NCBI GenBank assembly: GCA_017694255.1
Contig: JADINC010000067.1
Location: 1 to 14,637, forward strand
DNA length: 14,637 nt
Reading direction: 5' to 3'
Origin: Candidatus Enterousia avistercoris
Lineage (GTDB): Bacteria; Pseudomonadota; Alphaproteobacteria; Rs-D84
Within the stretch, counting starts at the first letter, position 1. Each line of letters opens with the position of its first letter. Below the pieces are notes generated by a model. The model was given only the letters and a program-made list of their open reading frames with translations, was not told the origin of the DNA and did not search any database. This document shows positions 6,889 to 14,225 of the stretch, piece by piece. The position numbers were made by a program, and so were the translations under genes.

Positions 6889-7751
6889 AGGTTGGTGTTA
6901 TCGGTGCCGGCGCATGGGGAACGGCACTGTCGATTATCTCGGCCCGGGGTGGGGCGAATGTTATACTGTGGTCGTATGATGGAAATTACAAAGAATTTGA
7001 TGATGTGAAAATACCGGAAAATATCCAGATAACGTCTGATATGGCGCAACTGGGCGATTGTTCTGCATGGTTGGTTGTAACGCCGGCGGCGTATTTTCGT
7101 GATACGGTTCACAACGCAGCAAAATACTATGATAACCAGCCAATAATCATTTGCACCAAGGGCGCAGAAAGCGCAACTGGTGATTTTATGTCGGAAATAA
7201 TTCATACAGAATTGCCAAATGCACATGAAATTGCGGTGCTGTCAGGCCCACAATTCGCAGCCGAGGTTGCACGTGGCATCCCAACGGGTTCAACCCTGGC
7301 GGGGACAGATGTGGCCGTTAATACAGGAAAACAGATTTTAAATAAACTGTATATAAACCCCAGCGATGATATAATTGGAACGCAAATGTGCGGGGTTGGA
7401 AAAAATGCAGTTGCATTAATATGCGGATACAATTCAATTGCTGCGGGTGGTGAAAATGAACGTGCAATGATATTTACCCGTGCCTGGGGCGAGGTTATGG
7501 AACTGGGGTTAAAGTGCGGGGCAAAAATGAAAACATTTTTGGATTTGTGCGGAATAGGGGACTTATTTTTATCCGCCACTTCGGCAACCAGTCGAAACTT
7601 TGCCGGTGGAATGGCAATTGCACGTGGGGAAAAGCCTGCTGGCACGGTAGAGGGGATTTTTGCACTGGACGGGTTAATACGTCGTGCAAAAGATATGGGC
7701 GTCGAAACCCCGATTCTGATTGATATGCAGAAAAAAATGGGATTGGCATAA
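6885..7751 (+). CDS. gpsA: Glycerol-3-phosphate dehydrogenase [NAD(P)+]
   Basis: GpsA reduces dihydroxyacetone phosphate to sn-glycerol-3-phosphate, the backbone of phospholipids, in the cytosol. The nucleotide-binding loop is VGVIGAGAWGTAL (3-15). CTKGAES (90-96) holds Lys92. GPQFAAE (121-127) replaces the usual GPSFAxE. The catalytic Lys is Lys173 in CGVGKNAVAL, and GIGDLFLSATSATSRN (223-238) supplies the conserved Asp226, Arg237 and Asn238. At 288 residues it is shorter than the usual 320-340: the loop before KIPENI is trimmed and the C-terminus stops at DMQKKMGLA. All active-site elements remain, so I expect a working enzyme. It overlaps the TPR-like gene by 4 bases and is followed by a terminator. 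Confidence 0.95.
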   Translation: MKVGVIGAGAWGTALSIISARGGANVILWSYDGNYKEFDDVKIPENIQITSDMAQLGDCSAWLVVTPAAYFRDTVHNAAKYYDNQPIIICTKGAESATGDFMSEIIHTELPNAHEIAVLSGPQFAAEVARGIPTGSTLAGTDVAVNTGKQILNKLYINPSDDIIGTQMCGVGKNAVALICGYNSIAAGGENERAMIFTRAWGEVMELGLKCGAKMKTFLDLCGIGDLFLSATSATSRNFAGGMAIARGEKPAGTVEGIFALDGLIRRAKDMGVETPILIDMQKKMGLA

Positions 7752-7758
7752 AAAAATA

Positions 7759-7790
7759 AACGGGACCATTTGGTTCCGTTCTTTATTTTT
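7759..7790. terminator. Bidirectional terminator between gpsA and the radical SAM gene
   Basis: Arms AACGGGACC (7759-7767) and GGTTCCGTT (7772-7780) with loop ATTT pair over 9 bases with one G-T wobble. CTTTATTTTT follows on the plus strand, and an A-rich run precedes the stem, giving T-richness on the other strand. It lies in the 31-base gap between convergent genes and extends into the 3' end of the radical SAM gene. Confidence 0.85.
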
Positions 7791-8775
7791 GTTTTAGTTT
7801 CCAATTATGCAGAATTCTGGCACGTAATTCTTCGTATTGTGCCGACGAAACCAATTTATCACGAATTTCCCAAAAATCACGCGGACAGCCATTTGATTTG
7901 CGCCAGTGCGTGCCGATTTTTCGCCCTGAATTTTCGCCCAATGCAACGCGACCAAATGAATCAAACGCCATAAGTGTATAAAAATCAGACGACATAAATT
8001 TAAATTGGGGAAATGCGGTCTTGCCAGCGTTTGGTAAATTCTTTGCCCGTCCGCCATCAAATAATTTACCGACCGATTTTTTCAATATTAAATCCCCAGC
8101 CATATCGATATCAGATAACTGGTTGTTGCTGAGAATCATGCACGGGCTGACATCAACCCCATCGCGAACCACATGTTTCAATAATTCATCATATCTTTTT
8201 TCATCGCCGTCAAAATATGAAACATTAACCATTGCACGTGCGTTTGGTAATTTTGCAAGTTTTTTGATGATTGCGGCATTGTTTTTAATACTGTCTGGAT
8301 GATATTTGTCCAACGACAAAGATACCTGGATTGAATATGGTTTCGTGTTTGTAATCGCATGATGCAAATCGTTAAAAATAGTTTGTGCATGTGCACCGTT
8401 TACCCATGCGGCATTTGTTTTTATATCTGTTGATAATTTATATTCACGGCACGTGCCCAGTAAATATGGTACATAATACACCCCAAACAAATCATATGCA
8501 GACATTATTTCGCCACCAGTGAAAACAACCGAACGCGAAAATGTTGGGTCGGCCAATGCATCGCGTATATATTTTTTTATAACAAATGGCGGGATAAAAG
8601 ATTTCGCCTGGTCTGGGCCAGAATTTTCACAACAATGCGCACATTTATAACCACAATAATTTGTTGTTTTAAATATCATAACATACGGATTACGCCGAAC
8701 CAGACGACCAACTGGCAATAATTTATCCGCCAAATCTGTATATGCAAATACTATTTTTTCATATATATTTCTCAT
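7783..8775 (-). CDS. Radical SAM protein of unknown function
   Basis: This 330-residue protein carries the radical SAM cluster motif CGYKCAHC (Cys41, Cys45, Cys48; CX3CX2C), directly followed by a further Cys49. FTGGE (85-89) is the GGE motif that contacts the methionine amino group of SAM. A TIM-barrel-like stretch follows (STDIKTNAAW, SIQVSLSLDKYH, ARAMVNVSYFD). The C-terminal part contains MAFDSFGRVALGENSG, which resembles the start of a SPASM/twitch domain but lacks cysteines where auxiliary cluster ligands would be; only C204 and C298 remain late in the protein. It therefore probably holds one cluster. It is monocistronic, bounded by terminators, and no short precursor peptide gene lies beside it, so the substrate cannot be guessed from context. 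The ATG lacks a Shine-Dalgarno and follows a strong promoter closely. Confidence 0.85.
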   Translation of the reverse strand: MRNIYEKIVFAYTDLADKLLPVGRLVRRNPYVMIFKTTNYCGYKCAHCCENSGPDQAKSFIPPFVIKKYIRDALADPTFSRSVVFTGGEIMSAYDLFGVYYVPYLLGTCREYKLSTDIKTNAAWVNGAHAQTIFNDLHHAITNTKPYSIQVSLSLDKYHPDSIKNNAAIIKKLAKLPNARAMVNVSYFDGDEKRYDELLKHVVRDGVDVSPCMILSNNQLSDIDMAGDLILKKSVGKLFDGGRAKNLPNAGKTAFPQFKFMSSDFYTLMAFDSFGRVALGENSGRKIGTHWRKSNGCPRDFWEIRDKLVSSAQYEELRARILHNWKLKQK

Positions 8776-8783
8776 AGACCATA

Positions 8784-8811
8784 TTTATAATACAAAATAA
8801 AAGATTGTCAA
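8784..8811 (-). promoter_or_regulatory. Promoter of the radical SAM gene, leaderless layout
   Basis: On the minus strand TTGACA (8811-8806), 16-base spacer, TATAAA (8789-8784), then 8 bases to the ATG at 8775. The predicted leader is about 1-2 bases, and no ribosome site is present. Confidence 0.65.
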
Positions 8812-8822
8812 TATGTTTACTA

Positions 8823-8849
8823 AAAATAAAAACGCCCATATGGGCGTTT
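8823..8849 (-). terminator. Terminator of mreB
   Basis: The perfect palindrome AAACGCCCATATGGGCGTTT (8830-8849) begins 2 bases beyond the mreB stop. Read on the minus strand it is followed by TTATTTTTA, a good intrinsic terminator. Confidence 0.85.
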
Positions 8850-8851
8850 GA

Positions 8852-9901
8852 TTAATACATTGTTTGTAAAATATGCTTGTTTTTATCCAGACTGGACAGC
8901 ATTTTTCCCGAACCGCATGCCACGCACGCCAATGGATTATCAACCAAGAACGCCGGCAATCCCGTGGCCGCACGTATCGCCGCATCCAACCCGCGCAGCA
9001 ACGAACCACCACCCGTCATCGCGATACCCAAATCGGCAATATCTGCCGATAATTCTGGGGGCGTTTCTTCCAGCGCCTGGTGCACGGTATTTACAATCTT
9101 ATTAACCGTCTGGGCCAATGCGGACGCAACCTGGGATTCTGTAATAACAGTTTCACGTGGCGTTCCGGACAACAAATCCCGACCCTTTATTTTCATGGTT
9201 AATTCATTAGCCTTGTCTTTTGGTGAAATGGCATTACCAATGCGTTTTTTGATGTCTTCGGCCATGTTTTCGCCAATCAACAGATTTTTATTCTTGCGTA
9301 CATATTCAATAATATCCAGGTCCATCTGGTCGCCAGCCGTACGAACAGCGTTTGAATACACAATCCCGCCCAGAGACAGAACTGCAACCTCGGTCGTGCC
9401 GCCACCAATATCCAGCACCATTGAACCAATCGGTTTTTCCACCGGCAATCCCGCACCAATTGCAGCCGCGGTCGATTCTTCGACAATATAAACCTTGCGC
9501 GCGCCGGCAGCATCAGCCGCTTCTTGGATAGCACGACGTTCCACCTGGGTTGCACAGGATGGCACACAAATAATAATTAATGGGGCGGCCAATGGATTTT
9601 TACGGTGTACCTTGCGAATGAAATATTTTATCATTTCTTCGGCAACTTCGAAATCAGCAATAACACCATCACGCAATGGGCGTACGGCAGAAATCGTGCC
9701 AGGGGTACGACCAAACATTTGCTTTGCTTCGGTCCCGACGGCCAAGATTTCTTTGCGCCCCAACAGGCGGTTTTCCGCAACCGCAACCACAGACGGTTCA
9801 TTTAATACGATTCCGCGCCCTTTGACATAAATCAGCGTGTTTGCCGTCCCCAGGTCAATCGCCATGTCGGCAGAAAAGAATTTCATCAGCCAGTTATACA
9901 T
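8852..9901 (-). CDS. mreB: Rod shape-determining protein MreB
   Basis: MreB is the bacterial actin homologue that forms membrane-bound filaments guiding the elongasome. From ATG 9901 the product has 349 residues, the family norm. The N-terminus MYNWLMKFFSADMAIDLGTA gives a short hydrophobic membrane-contact helix and the phosphate-1 motif DLGTANT (16-22). The phosphate-2 motif VLDIGGGTTEVAV is at 162-174, and the adenosine motif IAMTGGGSLLRG at 293-304. An upstream in-frame ATG at 9961 would add 20 unrelated residues and is rejected. GGGGGC lies 5 bases before the ATG at 9901. Unlike the usual arrangement no mreC or mreD follows; a terminator does. The window therefore points to rod or elongated cells. 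Confidence 0.97.
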   Translation of the reverse strand: MYNWLMKFFSADMAIDLGTANTLIYVKGRGIVLNEPSVVAVAENRLLGRKEILAVGTEAKQMFGRTPGTISAVRPLRDGVIADFEVAEEMIKYFIRKVHRKNPLAAPLIIICVPSCATQVERRAIQEAADAAGARKVYIVEESTAAAIGAGLPVEKPIGSMVLDIGGGTTEVAVLSLGGIVYSNAVRTAGDQMDLDIIEYVRKNKNLLIGENMAEDIKKRIGNAISPKDKANELTMKIKGRDLLSGTPRETVITESQVASALAQTVNKIVNTVHQALEETPPELSADIADLGIAMTGGGSLLRGLDAAIRAATGLPAFLVDNPLACVACGSGKMLSSLDKNKHILQTMY

Positions 9902-9932
9902 TTTTGCCCCCAATATCAGTGATTTTTTTTGC

Positions 9933-9961
9933 ACTATAAAGCCTGAGTTGGAAAAAATCAA
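9933..9961 (-). promoter_or_regulatory. mreB promoter
   Basis: TTGATT (9961-9956), 17-base spacer, TATAGT (9938-9933) on the minus strand. The start would fall near 9926, giving a leader of about 25 bases that holds the GGGGGC ribosome site. This supports the ATG at 9901, because the alternative ATG at 9961 overlaps the -35 box. Confidence 0.6.
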
Positions 9962-10010
9962 GCAACCATAAATTTATTTTTTGCTTTTTTATTTGCTTAT
10001 TTACATATTC

Positions 10011-10019
10011 TGGTATTAT
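10011..10019 (+). promoter_or_regulatory. Extended -10 promoter of rnpA
   Basis: TGGTATTAT is an extended -10 element (TG, one base, TATTAT). It ends 7 bases before the ATG at 10027, so transcription would start at or next to the start codon. The G-run between them (10021-10025) sits too close to the ATG for ordinary Shine-Dalgarno spacing. Confidence 0.45.
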
Positions 10020-10026
10020 AGGGGGC

Positions 10027-10386
10027 ATGAGAAATACAATAAAAAAACATATGGATTTTTTACCATCTGATGACGATATTAACGCACGCAGTGAATTTTT
10101 CTATGTGCGGGCACGACCAACACATTTTCCAAATGACGCGCGTTATGGTCTGATGGCAACCAAACGTACTTTTAAATTGGCGGTCGACAGAAACAGGGCA
10201 AAACGATTGTTACGCGATTGGATTCGGCATAATGAAAACCATATGTGTGATGATATGGATTACATATTCCTGGCGCGGCACAGAATTCTGGCGGCAACAC
10301 GCCCAGATGGTCGCAATGCAATGCGGCGTGCACTGCATTATATAAAAAAGCAGCATTTAAATGACAAATCGCCAAAATCAAAATAA
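10027..10386 (+). CDS. rnpA: Ribonuclease P protein component
   Basis: RnpA is the basic protein subunit of RNase P, which trims tRNA 5' leaders. The 119-residue product has the early FFYVRA strand, YGLMATKRTFKLAVDRNRAKRLLRDWIR (about 40-67) with the diagnostic RNRAKRLLR box, and DYIFLARH (79-86). It is rich in Arg and Lys. The start ATG follows a TATTAT box by 7 bases. The 3' end overlaps yidD by 26 bases. rpmH, which nearly always precedes rnpA, is not upstream: the divergent mreB is there instead. Confidence 0.94.
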   Translation: MRNTIKKHMDFLPSDDDINARSEFFYVRARPTHFPNDARYGLMATKRTFKLAVDRNRAKRLLRDWIRHNENHMCDDMDYIFLARHRILAATRPDGRNAMRRALHYIKKQHLNDKSPKSK

Positions 10387-10606
10387 TTTTATCACACACA
10401 TCGCAATAGGATTGGTACGAATATACCAGTCCTGTATATCGCCGTTTATTGGCGGACGGGCGGCATGCCGCTTTGTCCCGTCGTGCAGTGAATACACCGC
10501 AACCGCAATAAAAAAATACGGCGCGTGGCGCGGGACAATTATGGGAATGCGACGGATACTGCGGTGCAGACCAGGTGGCGGATTTGGATATGACCCGGTC
10601 CCTTGA
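10361..10606 (+). CDS. yidD: Membrane protein insertion efficiency factor YidD
   Basis: YidD is a small membrane-associated protein that assists YidC-dependent insertion of inner-membrane proteins. The 81-residue product matches almost the whole family pattern: RIYQSCISPFIGG, then CRFVPSCSEY (about 36-45), AIKKYGAWRG, and the tail RILRCRPGGGFGYDPVP. The start lies within the last 26 bases of rnpA in another frame, a common arrangement that couples the two. yidC, the usual next gene, is missing; accB follows under its own promoter, whose TTGACA shares bases with the yidD stop codon TGA. Confidence 0.94.
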   Translation: MTNRQNQNNFITHIAIGLVRIYQSCISPFIGGRAACRFVPSCSEYTATAIKKYGAWRGTIMGMRRILRCRPGGGFGYDPVP

Positions 10607-10630
10607 CATATGCGTGTATTGTGGTAAAAT
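10603..10630 (+). promoter_or_regulatory. accB-accC promoter
   Basis: TTGACA (10603-10608), 16-base spacer, TAAAAT (10625-10630). The -35 box overlaps the yidD stop codon. A start near 10637 gives a leader of about 48 bases with AAAAGGAT close to the accB ATG. Confidence 0.7.
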
Positions 10631-10684
10631 TTGGGGCACATTAACGAATGTTATAAACAGTTTTATATTATAAAAGGATAAAAA

Positions 10685-11140
10685 ATGTCTTTTCGTGCAA
10701 CCGTAGAATCCATGTCAAAAATTATGGACGAAATGGGAATTACAGAATTAGAACTGGAACGCCAATTCTTGTTTGGCGTTTATCGCAAACATATTCATTT
10801 ATCAAAGCAACAGGCCACTGCCACAGTTGCAATGCCGAATTTCCCAGTGTCGGCGGATGCAAAAAATACAAACAGTGAACCCGCCGGTGATGATGAAAAA
10901 ATCAACGGATATGCATTAAAATCGCCAATGGTTGGTGTCGCATATCTGGCCCCGGAACCGGGCGCAAAACCATTTACGTCGGTTGGCGCACAGATTAAGG
11001 CTGGGGATACAGTCGCATTAATAGAAGCCATGAAAACATTCAACCCAATTAAATCTGATAAAGATGGCGTGGTCAAAGAAATATTGGTTTCTGATGGCCA
11101 GGCTGTTGAATTCGATCAACCAATAATTGTTATTGAATAA
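10685..11140 (+). CDS. accB: Biotin carboxyl carrier protein of acetyl-CoA carboxylase
   Basis: BCCP carries the biotin that shuttles CO2 from AccC to the carboxyltransferase for malonyl-CoA synthesis. The 151-residue product has an N-terminal helical region (1-45) for contact with AccC, a flexible Ala/Pro/Asn linker (about 46-75), and a biotinyl domain from about 77. The biotinylation motif is EAMKT with Lys117. The thumb insert YLAPEPGAKPFTSVG (88-102) marks the acetyl-CoA carboxylase type. The end DGQAVEFDQPIIVIE is typical. AAAAGGATAAAA precedes the ATG. accC follows after 10 bases, so the pair forms one operon. Confidence 0.96.
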   Translation: MSFRATVESMSKIMDEMGITELELERQFLFGVYRKHIHLSKQQATATVAMPNFPVSADAKNTNSEPAGDDEKINGYALKSPMVGVAYLAPEPGAKPFTSVGAQIKAGDTVALIEAMKTFNPIKSDKDGVVKEILVSDGQAVEFDQPIIVIE

Positions 11141-11150
11141 GTGCGCAAAA

Positions 11151-12554
11151 ATGTCACAAATAAAAAAAGTTTTAATTGCTAATCGTGGCGAAATAGCGTT
11201 GCGTATTATACGCGCGTGCCGCGATATGGGTATACGTACAGTCGCGGTATATTCAACCGTTGATAAGAATGCTATGCACGTTCAATTAGCGGATGAATCT
11301 GTATGCATTGGACCTGGTCCGTCCAAGGATTCGTATCTGAACGAATCTGCGATTTTAACGGCGGCGTTGTTGACCAATGCGGATGCAATCCATCCGGGAT
11401 ACGGATTCTTATCAGAACGTGCTGATTTTGCGCAAAAGGTTGAACAACACGGTCTGATATGGATTGGGCCGTCGGCGGCAATGATTGAAAAAATGGGGGA
11501 CAAAGTTAACGCCAAACAAACTGCAATAAAATGCGGACTGCCGGTGGTGCCGGGTTCTGATGGCGCGGTCGAAACACTGGAAGATGCGCTTAGCTGGGCG
11601 GAAAAAATTGGATACCCCGTTATGTTAAAGGCGGCTGCCGGTGGTGGCGGGCGTGGTATTCGCCCGGTAATGTCTGCGGACCAAATGGCCGAAGCGTTCC
11701 AGATGACCAAGAACGAGGCAAAGTCCGGATTCGGTGATGATACATTGTATATGGAAAAATTACTGATGCATCCACGTCATATTGAATTCCAGGTTTTGGG
11801 CGACAAACACGGTAATGTCGTTATATTTGGTGAACGCGACTGTTCATTACAGCGTAAAAATCAAAAGGTTATGGAAGAATGCCCCGCAGCAATCCTGACC
11901 CAGAAACAGCGTGATGATATGATTGAAATATGTAAAAACGCTGCAAAAAAAATGGGATATGTAAATGCGGGAACATTTGAATTTATGTTCGAAGATGGGA
12001 AATTCTATTTCTTGGAAATGAATACGCGTTTGCAGGTGGAACACCCAGTTACAGAAATGGTATATGGGGTTGATCTGGTTCGCGAACAAATACGTATTGC
12101 GGCGGGTGAAAAATTGGGGTATACGCAATCAAATGTTGTCCCGCATGGTCATGCAATTGAATTTCGTATAAACGCCGAAGACCCAGAAACATTTATTCCA
12201 AACCCGGGAAAAATTACACTGTATGCGCCATCGGGCGGGTTGGGGGTACGCGTTGACAGCGCGGTGTACACTGGATACACAATACCGCCAACATATGATT
12301 CGATGATTGCAAAATTAATCGTGCATGCACAATCGCGGCCGGCATGTATTATGCGCGCGGCACGTGCACTGGATGAATTTGTTATCGAAGGTGTCAAAAC
12401 AACAATTCCATTACAACAAAAATTATTAAAGAATCGCGATGTGAAAACATTGAACTTTGATAATCATTGGCTGGAATCGTTTTTAAAATCTGAACAAGAA
12501 AAAAACGATAAAGACAAAAAATCAACCGTTATGGCTGATGATTCAGATGAATAA
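11151..12554 (+). CDS. accC: Biotin carboxylase subunit of acetyl-CoA carboxylase
   Basis: AccC carboxylates BCCP-bound biotin using bicarbonate and ATP. From ATG 11151 it has 467 residues. The N-terminal domain starts KKVLIANRGEIALRIIRAC and contains IHPGYGFLSE (80-89). The ATP-grasp glycine loop is GGGGRGI (164-170). The metal and active-site stretch EMNTRLQVEHPVTE is at 289-302. The C-terminal tail (SEQEKNDKDKKSTVMADDSDE) is a charged extension of about 20 residues beyond the usual end and may be disordered. A TTG at 11127 in frame would overlap accB and add eight unrelated residues, so the ATG is preferred even though its ribosome site (AAGTG) is weak; coupling with accB is likely. Confidence 0.97.
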   Translation: MSQIKKVLIANRGEIALRIIRACRDMGIRTVAVYSTVDKNAMHVQLADESVCIGPGPSKDSYLNESAILTAALLTNADAIHPGYGFLSERADFAQKVEQHGLIWIGPSAAMIEKMGDKVNAKQTAIKCGLPVVPGSDGAVETLEDALSWAEKIGYPVMLKAAAGGGGRGIRPVMSADQMAEAFQMTKNEAKSGFGDDTLYMEKLLMHPRHIEFQVLGDKHGNVVIFGERDCSLQRKNQKVMEECPAAILTQKQRDDMIEICKNAAKKMGYVNAGTFEFMFEDGKFYFLEMNTRLQVEHPVTEMVYGVDLVREQIRIAAGEKLGYTQSNVVPHGHAIEFRINAEDPETFIPNPGKITLYAPSGGLGVRVDSAVYTGYTIPPTYDSMIAKLIVHAQSRPACIMRAARALDEFVIEGVKTTIPLQQKLLKNRDVKTLNFDNHWLESFLKSEQEKNDKDKKSTVMADDSDE

Positions 12555-12584
12555 AAAAATGCCGGCATTTGCCGGTGTTTTTTT
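12554..12584 (+). terminator. Terminator of accB-accC
   Basis: Arms AAAAAATGCCGG (12554-12565) and CCGGTGTTTTTT pair around loop CATTTG with two G-T wobbles, then a T-run. The wobbles pair only in the plus-strand transcript, so it favours that direction, though it may also serve the convergent sspB. Confidence 0.8.
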
Positions 12585-12597
12585 ATATTTTTGCGTG

Positions 12598-13062
12598 TTA
12601 TTTTTTCCGGTTTTTCCGAAATTCATCCAACGACACAACACGCCCAGTATCAGGAATGGTATCGGGACGTTCATCCAACGGCAATTCCATATCGTTATCA
12701 GCCACAGGACCACCCTGGGGATGAAATGATAACATAAAATCAACCGATGGATCTTTGAATTCAACCAGTGCAGAAAACGGCACGCGGATAAAAAATGGCC
12801 GCCCATCAAATGTTAACTGGACCCCAAATTCTTTGTCCGATACATGCAGATTATTATACGAATATTGCAACACTATGGTCATTATATCTGGATATCGTAT
12901 TCGCAAAAAATCAGGCAAAACAACCCCGGGGGCGCGCGTTTTAAATGTTATATAAAAATGCGTGCCATCACCCAGACCATTAAACTGGGCATGAACCAGC
13001 GCATCTTTGACAACAGATTTTAATGCATTATCCAGCAATGTTTGATAATCAATTTTACTCAT
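12598..13062 (-). CDS. sspB: ClpXP adaptor SspB, alphaproteobacterial type
   Basis: SspB tethers ssrA-tagged and other substrates to the ClpXP protease. The 154-residue product matches the alphaproteobacterial form: an N-terminal helix with MSKIDYQTLLDNALKSVVKDAL (1-22), then HFYITFKTRAPGVVLPDFLR (about 35-54), MTIVLQYSYNNLHVSDKEFGVQLTF (61-85), and RVPFSALVEFKDPSVDF (93-109). After an acidic, Pro-rich flexible linker the tail VVSLDEFRKNRKK resembles the ClpX-binding end motif. The start overlaps the recF stop by 8 bases, so it is the second gene of a recF-sspB operon; recF is not its usual partner. The Shine-Dalgarno-like AGGGAA lies within the end of recF. Confidence 0.9.
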   Translation of the reverse strand: MSKIDYQTLLDNALKSVVKDALVHAQFNGLGDGTHFYITFKTRAPGVVLPDFLRIRYPDIMTIVLQYSYNNLHVSDKEFGVQLTFDGRPFFIRVPFSALVEFKDPSVDFMLSFHPQGGPVADNDMELPLDERPDTIPDTGRVVSLDEFRKNRKK

Positions 13063-14146
13063 TTGAACCGTTCCCTGGGACCAGTATATTATTTATTTCA
13101 CCATCCATGCAAGCAACAAATACAGCATCTGGGACATCCGCAAAAACATTCGCATCCAAACCCGTGGCCCAAACCTGGGCATCGGTCGCCCCCAAATCAT
13201 TAAACAGGCGTGCACGTGCATTTGAATCCAAATGCGCGGCCGCTTCGTCCAACAATATTAATGGACGATGACGTGTTTTTGTGTGCACCAATTGTGCATG
13301 GGCCAATATCAAATTCAGTAAAACTGTTTTTTGCTGGCCCGTGCTGGTTAATGCCGCGGGCAAATTTAATACGTTATTAAAAACCCCAAAATCTGATTTA
13401 TGCGGACCGTCCAGAACCATTTTATCGCCAACTAAATCCCGCGTATTGTGCAAATATTCTGTATATTCACGTTCGGCCGTGGCCGCGTTTTTATCAATTA
13501 ACATCTGTTCCAGGGTACCAGATACTGTTATTGCACAATCTGGTAAAAAATAATTTAATTCCCCAGCATATTGAATTCGCGCCGCAGCAACCGCAACGGC
13601 CGTGCCGGCAATCTGGGCATCCAGCGCATCAACCCAACGCGAATCACGACCATTTTTTAGTGCAAATGCACGTTCAGATAATAACTTTGCCAGTCTGCCA
13701 ACACGCCCCGAATGGGTGGCGTCAAAACTGGCCGCCAGTCTATCAAAAAACGCGCGACGTTCAGCGGCAGAATCTGTAAATAAACGATCTTCACGTGGGG
13801 TTATCCAAACCATGCGCAACAATGCCGATAAATCAGATAATGTTGCCGCATCACCATCAATACGGGCACGACGATTAGAATCACCAGAATTATAGTATAC
13901 AGATAATTCTGTATCATCATTCAGACGCGCAAACACCGAAAAACCGCCATCACCATTAAATCGCGCAATATCGGTCATGGGCGCACCACGCATGCCACGA
14001 TCGCCAGATAACATAGATACAGCCTCTAACAAAGCGGTTTTGCCGGCGCCATTTGGACCAGTTATAATAATATTATGCCGACCATGCGTTTGTACACGGC
14101 ACATTTTGTGATTGCGAAAGTTGGTCAGCGTTATTGTTTCAATCAT
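13055..14146 (-). CDS. recF: DNA replication and repair protein RecF
   Basis: RecF is an SMC-like ATPase that helps load RecA at gaps through RecOR. From ATG 14146 it has 363 residues, a normal length. Parts in order: IETITLTNFRNH at the N-terminus, Walker A GPNGAGKT (30-37), VWITPREDRLF (113-123), RRAFFDRL (130-137), DGPHKSDF (246-253), ABC signature STGQQK (268-273), and Walker B LILLDEAAAHLD (296-307). An upstream in-frame ATG at 14164 adds six residues unlike the family and lies before the -10 box. There is no Shine-Dalgarno, but a well-spaced promoter ends 6 bases before the ATG. recF normally follows dnaN; here it is separate and leads into sspB. Confidence 0.95.
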   Translation of the reverse strand: MIETITLTNFRNHKMCRVQTHGRHNIIITGPNGAGKTALLEAVSMLSGDRGMRGAPMTDIARFNGDGGFSVFARLNDDTELSVYYNSGDSNRRARIDGDAATLSDLSALLRMVWITPREDRLFTDSAAERRAFFDRLAASFDATHSGRVGRLAKLLSERAFALKNGRDSRWVDALDAQIAGTAVAVAAARIQYAGELNYFLPDCAITVSGTLEQMLIDKNAATAEREYTEYLHNTRDLVGDKMVLDGPHKSDFGVFNNVLNLPAALTSTGQQKTVLLNLILAHAQLVHTKTRHRPLILLDEAAAHLDSNARARLFNDLGATDAQVWATGLDANVFADVPDAVFVACMDGEINNILVPGNGSNE

Positions 14147-14152
14147 GGCCCG

Positions 14153-14181
14153 ATAATACAACAATCGCAGAAGAAAAACAA
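14153..14181 (-). promoter_or_regulatory. recF promoter, leaderless layout
   Basis: TTGTTT (14181-14176), 17-base spacer, TATTAT (14158-14153) on the minus strand, then CGGGCC and the ATG at 14146. The predicted transcription start is the A of the start codon. Confidence 0.6.
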
Positions 14182-14225
14182 TATATCGTTATTTGTTGCA
14201 AATAATAAAAATACCAAAATATGCT

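Noticed and set aside
7202..7804. 200-codon open frame antisense to gpsA
   Set aside because: It runs across conserved gpsA and its terminator and shows no recognisable domain.
8877..9491. Long open frame (204 codons) antisense to mreB
   Set aside because: It lies wholly over a well-conserved gene, resembles nothing and has no ribosome site; it is a codon-bias shadow.
9902..9961. ATG at 9961 as the mreB start
   Set aside because: It would add 20 residues unlike MreB and overlaps the -35 box; ATG 9901 has GGGGGC upstream and gives the normal N-terminus.
11127..11150. TTG at 11127 as the accC start
   Set aside because: It overlaps accB and adds eight residues not typical of AccC; ATG 11151 fits the family.
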